The notes under the pieces are model-generated. The model saw only the letters and a list, made by a program, of their open reading frames with translations, was not told the DNA's origin and made no database searches. The position numbers and the translations under genes were made by a program. Source: Typhlomys cinereus (lineage: Eukaryota > Chordata > Mammalia > Rodentia > Platacanthomyidae). Taken from it: a stretch of DNA of 64,000 bases. The stretch's first letter is position 1, and every line of letters starts with the position of its first letter. This document shows positions 57,987 through 64,000 of the stretch, one piece after another. The DNA lies in NCBI GenBank assembly GCA_023101885.1, contig JALPQD010000232.1, positions 2,260,618 to 2,324,617 of the forward strand. Direction: 5' to 3'.

Positions 57987-58460
57987 GGAGCAGTAAGAAT
58001 GTAAGAACCTGAAGGTGGAAAGCAATACTCTGAGATGGAATCCTCTATTCATATCAGGACTCCCACACCCAAGAACTCAATACTGTAATACCTACCTCTA
58101 GTAGATCTCCACAACAGCTGACCTGTCAACATCTCACTGCAGAGAAGCAAGGCTCTCAAGAGATATACTGCCATCCTGAGAGACTGCGTAAGACTGGCAC
58201 AAGTCAAAACTGGGGGAGATTAATTTGCCCAGTGTTGTGTCTATCATGATCCAGAGGATACTGAGACACATGCTAACGTGGGTCTCTTAGATAAGGCCCA
58301 ATGAACAGGTGAAGGAGGGAATGGGAGTGGGAGACTGGGTGGAAAAAATTAAGTGGGTTAGGATGAGAGGGGAGAGGCAGTGATAGGGGATAAAACATAA
58401 AATTGCTATACTTACACATGAAAAAAGATCCAAAATTAATTATAAAAATAAAAATTAATG
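57987..58460 (+). mobile_element. Probable L1 3' UTR fragment
   Basis: GTAAGAATGTAAGAACCTGAAGGTGG resembles the start of L1 3' UTRs (compare GTAAGATTGTAAGAGCACAAGGATGG at about 29321 in the twin-primed L1). It becomes purine-rich (GGAGGGAATGGGAGTGGGAGACTGGG, GAGAGGGGAGAGGCAG) and ends in AAATTAATTATAAAAATAAAAATT, consistent with a retroelement tail. Confidence 0.5.
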
Positions 58461-59549
58461 ATATACAGAATCATGTCATAATTGCTAATAATAAGTAAAT
58501 AACAAGAGAGTCTGTAATGATGACTTTAAAGTTATGCTGACCTGCATGACTATATGTTATTCTTGAACTATTGTCAGTTGTATAATGGTGGCATAAAAGA
58601 GGCAGAGTATTAAGGTTTTAACAGACAAATATCACATATTAGGAGAGACCAAGAGATTTGTGGGGGATAAGCAGAGAATTATTTACAATCACTATTGCTT
58701 ATTAGGATTGTCAATAGCTGTAGTTGGAAAAATTGGTACTAAAGTATTTGAGGTGAGTAACACAGTAAAAATGAGTTTCAATGAATGAACTGTAGGTCCT
58801 GATGATAATAACACATTGCAACTATTGAGATGCTGGAGATGATGAGTTGGAACGTTCTTGAAGTAATTTTCAAAGAATCATATTTTTGATTCTGAGATTG
58901 CAAAGAACTAACAGTGATACCTAGTCACAGGAGGCAAATGTCTAATCATTTGCTTAATAATGGATGATAGGGAATAAAATCATTCTCAAATGGTCAAAAT
59001 ACTAGAATACTAGAAGTATCAACTGTGAGGATATTTCAAATGTCTAAAATTTAACATTAAAGAGTGAAAATTGGGCATAAATGGCAGGATGGATAGACAA
59101 CTTTAGAAGGAAGAAAAAGCTGCTATACCTTTGACCCGTAATTCAAAGATAGAAACTTTTAAGGAAAAGAGAACCCAAAAATGATGATGTTGAGCAATGA
59201 AATTGAGAGCACTTTCACTCCCTTTGGGCCTGTGCGAAACAGCTCATCATGGTGCATCCTAGAACAAAGCTTCTCACAGCATGCCAATCATGGTAATGGT
59301 GAAGCAGAGAAGAGAAAGAAGGTCCTGTGAACTCAAGACCTCATTCCATGATTTACTACCTTCTGCGAGGCCACCTCTAAAGGTTCTATGGCCTCTCAGT
59401 TGTGATACAAACTGGCAACAAATGCTCTAACTTAGTCCCCTGGAGGATCCCTTACAATCAAGCTGTGCAGCTGGATGCCTTCTTCTGTGACCAGCATAGC
59501 AAGCAAAAAAGACAGCATGGTATTATTATTGCTACCTCTTAAACTTATT
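58461..59549. other. Low-repeat DNA
   Basis: No element or gene recognised. Confidence 0.4.
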
Positions 59550-59853
59550 TGTTTGTTTGTTTGCTTGTTTATTTTTTATTTGTGTATGTGTTCTGTGCAT
59601 ATATGTGTTTGTTTGTATCAGAAACACCATGTATACCAATGGAGGCCCAAGGGTGACTTTGGGAATCATCTTGGTTTGCTCTACTTCCTACTTTTGGCTT
59701 TGCTCTGGATTTTTCATAGGCTCTGCCTTCCAGAACGGGAAGCGTAGAGTTCTGCCATTTTTGCTTGGCACTTATAGTTGAGATCTGTGGTTGAACTCAG
59801 GTCCTTCTGCTTTCAAGGCAGAGACTTAACATCTGAACGATCTCTCCAGCTCC
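59550..59853 (-). repeat. Old member of the B2-derived SINE lineage
   Basis: A (GTTT)n tail, then ATCAGAAACACCATGTATACCAATGGAGGCCCAAGGGTGACTTTGGGAATCATC (extra block as in 57549), then GGATTTTTCATAGGCTCTGCCTTCC. AACTCAGGTCCTTCTGCTTTCAAGGCAGAGACTTAAC and GATCTCTCCAGCTCC follow (B and A boxes in antisense). Diverged but clearly the same lineage as the young copies. Confidence 0.8.
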
Positions 59854-61418
59854 TAATTGTTTCCTTGAAGCAAACGATGATGTCACAACTGTGAAGCACA
59901 AAAAAGAAGGAAAGGATCATTGACAACTACTTTTCACTTGTTCAAAAATTAGCATGAAAGTCAGAATATAGATGTCCTTACTCTAAAGACTTAGAATTTT
60001 CTGCTGACCATTCATTTGGTGCTTCCTATGTCGGAGGAACATGATGCTTTTGAGCACTCCTTAGACTTGAATTCTTGACACTTTAGGGGTTGATAATGAT
60101 CTTACTCTAAGTGTGAAAGACATACACTTCACTCAAATTTAGACATACTAAGAGACAAAAATATCTATAGCTGTACTTCAAAGCTCACTTGAGTTTTATT
60201 TTCAAGAGTGAATATGTTTACATACAAATGTTTGTGTAAAGAAAAACTAGGGGGGTTATGGATATTAAGAATATTAAAGTGCAAAAAATGATTTTGCTGT
60301 TGAACCTATAGGTTACACATATATACTTGACTGTTCAATTTTCTGAAATACGCACACACCATTATAAAGACTTTGCCATCAGAAAGATTTCAAGAAAAAA
60401 TAGAATTATTGTTTATGAGGAGTTATTTAATAAATGTTTGCTGCATCTATTATGGGCACTCCTTAATTTTAAGAAGCCAGATTCTTTTGTATTTCTCACT
60501 GGTGACCATAACTTTAAGATTTTTTTTTGAAAAATAAGAGTTGTGTTTTGTGCTTTGTGCTTTAAACAAAATAAAAGAAGAGTAGTGTTCTCACAGCTGG
60601 TTTTCAGTGAAAATTTTCAAATGCATAATTCAACTGGAAGAGAGTAATTTAAATTTACTTGAGTGGTTTAAATAATTACATGGAGACAAGGCAGGTATTC
60701 CTCTGTCAGATAAACATATGCTATTAGACAAGAGTGAGGAAGATTTAAAGAAGATTCACTAGTCCGCATAAGAGAATTTAAATCAGCATTTCAATAATTG
60801 AGAAGGATTTCATGTAAAACAAGGAGCCTTTCTGAAATAAGCAATCAAAATAATTCATTAAAGCAGTAATCACTAGAAAGCTTGGCTGTTGCTCTACTGG
60901 ATATGTAAACAAAGTTGGTAAATATTGTTGAAATAGAACCTCAGGTACTTCACCTTTTTTTATTACTGGGGAAAGAAGCAGTTCATTATCACTCTGAATT
61001 TTTATTGTTCCATAGCAGAATGGAAAAGGAAATAGGAAATAGGAAAATTAAAGTAAGTAAATAGCTGTTAAGATTGCATATATGGACCAGATAAATATAA
61101 ATTTTGTTGTACAGTCACCTGAGCATATTAGAACCAACTTTTCAATGTATGAATGATTAAATGAAGATCAGAATTTCTGTAAGTTTATTTCACTCATTTA
61201 GAGCCTTTAAAACATGTTTTTCCTTGAGTACAGGGAAAGTATGATCTGCATGTATAGTTGCTTCTTCATACTCTCTCCAGTGAACTGTGATTTCAATTAG
61301 TATACTTTTTGCTTATAAAAGATGAAAGTATACCATAGGAAGAAAAGCATTCATAACTGCATGAAATTTTGATCCTGTTTCTCCTCTTCTTAGGAAATCC
61401 TTGTATTCTTTTGACCTG
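59854..61418. other. AT-rich low-repeat DNA
   Basis: No element or gene recognised. Confidence 0.4.
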
Positions 61419-61423
61419 CAATC

Positions 61424-61473
<50 letters not shown>

Positions 61474-61655
61474 CAGAGTGCCTATGGAGGTGAAGAGGAT
61501 TGCCCTACCTCCTTTTTGCTTTTCTCTAGGGTTCCCTAGACTCTTACCTTCCAGCATGAGAAGTGTGGATCTTTTTTACATGGGATTTGGAATCCAAATT
61601 CAGATCCTGTTATCTTCTAGGTAGAGTCTTAATCCTGAGTAATTTCTCCAGCCCT
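61419..61655 (-). repeat. Old member of the B2-derived SINE lineage with long GT run
   Basis: The GT array is followed by GCCTATGGAGGTGAAGAGGATTGCCCTACCTCC, CTCTAGGGTTCCCTAGACTCTTACCTTCCAGCATGAGAAG, and AATTCAGATCC...GGTAGAGTCTTAATCCTGAGTAATTTCTCCAGCCC. These are antisense B and A boxes, diverged. Confidence 0.75.
61425..61473. repeat. (GT)n microsatellite, 49 bp, uninterrupted
   Basis: Pure GT/TG for about 24 units. It is longer and purer than the CA tracts in most young SINE copies, though its host SINE is old. Confidence 0.95.
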
Positions 61656-63587
61656 ACAATTTTTTTTGAGGTTCACTCTCTTCCTTTCTGAATTTTTATT
61701 TATTTAAGGCAATAGACAATCTGATCATTTTATGTAGTTTATATATGAACATCCTTATACTTTCAAAAACATGTACTGTATTTCACACTTGTCAAATTTC
61801 AAAATTCATTGTTAGTAATTAATATAGGGATGAAATGAGAGCTAATTTTTGAAGATACATCAGAGGAGTTTTGTTGTCTTGAGGGTTTAACTTCTTTTCT
61901 ATGAGTGACACACACTACAATGTTTTAGATGTGAGGGACAGCCTTCATTTCCATTTCCTTGTTTTATTTTTGCCCAATCAAATTACTGTTGCCTTATATG
62001 TAGCCCAGATATATTTAATATTCAGGGTCGGAAGTCTCAGGTTTTTGTTCTATCTAAAGTTTGGAGGTGATGTCAGTAGACTCTCATCTTGACATCTGAA
62101 TACTGTGGCACCCAAAATTTCCAAGTAGAAGATTATGACTGATTCTCTGTCACATTTTCTAAAGTCCTATCAGACTCACAAAGTGGGACAATGGGTTGGT
62201 CTGAACTCGTCTTTGATTTAGAATTTAAAGGGAACCTGGAGATGTGAGCAAGTTCTTCCTTCTGTTGGGAGTTTCTGATCTAAAAGTAGAAAAATCAGGG
62301 TGTGAGGTTGCGAAGTAAGCCAGACACAGAGAAATAGTTTTAGAGAGTTTGGAATTCACAGAATAGATAATTAGAGTCATTAAGGATAAGAAACTGTATT
62401 AAGTCCATGGACAAAGAAGCAGGAATGGAGATGAAAATTCAGGGATGTGAAGAAACTTGGTGAATATCAGGTATATTTCACGAGGTAGGTACATAATGAC
62501 TGGGAAATAAAGGAAAAATAAACATGTTGAAGTTAGCATGAGCCCTGGTTAGGAAGTGACTGAACCCAAAGGTTAAGGATAAATATGACATTTTGAGAGT
62601 ACTAAGCAGGGTTGGGAGTGAGGATGAATAATTTCATCTCTGAGAAATAATAAGTAGAAGTTCCAGTAATGTTCTGAATCCACCTAAGGATCACAACAGC
62701 AATTTATTCTTAATTCCAGATTTATATTCAAATGACATCTTCACCTTCCTTAATCTAACAGTGAGATCTGTCAATAATCAAGGCTTTCTTTCCAATACTT
62801 AAGTAGAATATTAAAGATTAGCCAAATACCTTCTACTTCAAAGGATTGATGGTAAGATCTTTTTTATTTTCTCTACAAAGCATATGGTAGTGAAAAAAAT
62901 TGTATTACTTTCCTTTAAACTCATCAGTCTAGGGATTATAAAGTAGAAAAAAAAACAGAATCACAAACTATTGCTCTGCATCATGGAAGAATTATGAACT
63001 CTCTGATATATTTTTTCCATCTTATTATGATTTTACTTATATGTTTTGATTATTTATTCCCCTAATTGATGAGAAAGTTGACCAGTCACTTTATTTGTAT
63101 TACCGATGCTATTATTTATCCATCTACTTGCTAAATAATGGCTGAGTTACATAGTTTTTAGAGTATTGAGTTGGATACTAGAGACGCAAGTATTAATGAG
63201 ACATGTACCCATTTTTTTCAGCTTGCTCCCAGGTAGTGAGTGACCCACACATAAAGATATAATTACATCTCATGGGGCAAAGTACAGGAGAAAAAGTCAT
63301 TGAAGTTCAACTGGTGCCCAGATAAGGGCAGAAATCCATTTTGAGTGGAATTGGAGGGGTAAGAAGAGAAAGGCTTTTAGAGACAGATTGTAAATAAGAA
63401 AAGGATGATCAAATTGAACAAAATAACAAAAGGCATACAACTGTGAACATGACAGTAATAAGAGAAATGCCAGAAAGCAAGCTAGGTTAGTGAATGCAGA
63501 GAAACATAGATATGTCCGCATTCACACATTTTCTGCAGAAATGAAAACTCAAAGCACAGGATCAGAGCAGTATCCCAGCTGAGAAAG
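61656..63587. other. AT-rich low-repeat DNA
   Basis: No element or gene recognised. Confidence 0.4.
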
Positions 63588-63589
63588 AA

Positions 63590-63631
<42 letters not shown>

Positions 63632-63637
63632 GATAGG

Positions 63638-63678
<41 letters not shown>

Positions 63679-63690
63679 GATAGAGAGAGA
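63588..63690. repeat. (GATA)n microsatellite, two blocks
   Basis: Two runs of GATA of roughly ten units each, split by TGATAGGTAG near 63631. Ends in TGATAGAGAGAGA. Confidence 0.95.
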
Positions 63691-63911
63691 CAATTTAGCT
63701 CTTCTCTACTAGCTCTTGATAATTATGGCCCCAATACATTGGACGTTCCCCACCCAAATTGCACAGTTTGATTAGTCCACCAATTCAAATGTTATTATTT
63801 TCTAGATACATCCTATAGATACATGAGAAGTGAAGTTTAAATAGCTACTGGGTTCCACTTAACTCATATATAGTAATACACATTTTAATCGCCTCTAAAA
63901 CTTTTCCTGGA

Positions 63912-64000
63912 TGTGATGGTTAGTATTGTCAATTACCTAGTTCTTAAGGCCTATTTGGAAGACATGTTCTAAGTTAAGGTTTGCGTCTTTACCTGCTTGT
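63912..64000 (+). mobile_element. Start of MaLR-type LTR, cut by window edge
   Basis: TGTGATGGTTAGTATTGTCAATTACCTAG, then CCTATTTGGAAGACATGTTC, resembles the common TGTGATGGTTAATNTTGTCAACTTG...TAGAATCACCT LTR start. The rest lies outside the window. Confidence 0.6.

Noticed and set aside
56540..58460. One continuous L1 from ORF2 to 3' UTR
   Set aside because: An LTR end, the inverted repeat and an old SINE lie between, and the 3' UTR assignment is only moderate. I cannot show the ORF2 and 3' UTR pieces come from a single insertion.

Overview
This window is a repeat-rich, AT-rich stretch of a mammalian nuclear genome. I find no protein-coding gene, no exon I can defend, and no tRNA, rRNA or snRNA gene in it. 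All of the open frames are short. Almost all of them lie in microsatellites, SINEs, LTRs or L1 remnants. The window is best read as intergenic sequence (gene desert) or as part of a very large intron; the sequence alone does not decide between these.

The repeats point to a myomorph rodent. There are B1, ID/B1 composite (B4-like), and B2/B3-type tRNA-derived SINEs, Lx-like L1 3' UTRs, and ERVL-MaLR-type LTRs. The youngest SINE is not the mouse or rat B2 consensus. It has a B2-like tRNA head (pol III A and B boxes) joined to a GC-rich middle, then a CA microsatellite and an AATAAA-rich tail. A non-murid myomorph such as a spalacid or dipodid would fit, but this is inference. Five copies of this SINE (starting near 5002, 9138, 46257 and 56171 on +, and at 21731-22017 on -) are closely alike and carry target-site duplications (TSDs) of 12-20 bp, so the family was recently mobile. 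Older, more diverged relatives lie at 54781, 57549, 59550 and 61419.

Layout. 0-5 kb: mostly unrecognised DNA with simple repeats (a 25-base A run, TATC and drifting tetranucleotide arrays) and old SINEs. 5.5-11.8 kb: old antisense L1 sequence broken up by later B3-type SINEs, two copies of one MaLR-type LTR and one young SINE. 11.9-12.7 kb: a possible decayed processed pseudogene and a MER5A DNA-transposon relic. 12.7-24 kb: low-repeat DNA with scattered B2/B3 SINEs. 24-30 kb: an antisense LTR, a solo LTR with an exact 5-bp TSD, and a 5'-inverted (twin-primed) L1 with an 18-bp TSD. 30-43 kb: mainly unrecognised DNA with a MaLR LTR and an antisense ERVL-type fragment that still has a tRNA-Leu primer binding site. 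43.8-47.3 kb: an Lx-like L1 3' UTR, a young SINE with a CG/CA tract, and a B3. 47.3-56 kb: mostly low-repeat DNA with B4-like, B1, MIR-like and old B2-type SINEs. 56-58.5 kb: a dense cluster containing a young SINE, an L1 ORF2 relic, an LTR end, and a perfect 60-bp inverted repeat flanking an old SINE. 58.5-64 kb: low-repeat DNA, two old SINEs, a GATA array and the start of an LTR that runs off the edge.

The most unusual structures are the perfect 60-bp inverted repeat around an old SINE (57434-57986), the twin-primed L1 (27837-29770), and the young lineage-specific SINE family. I see no sign of a new multi-gene system.
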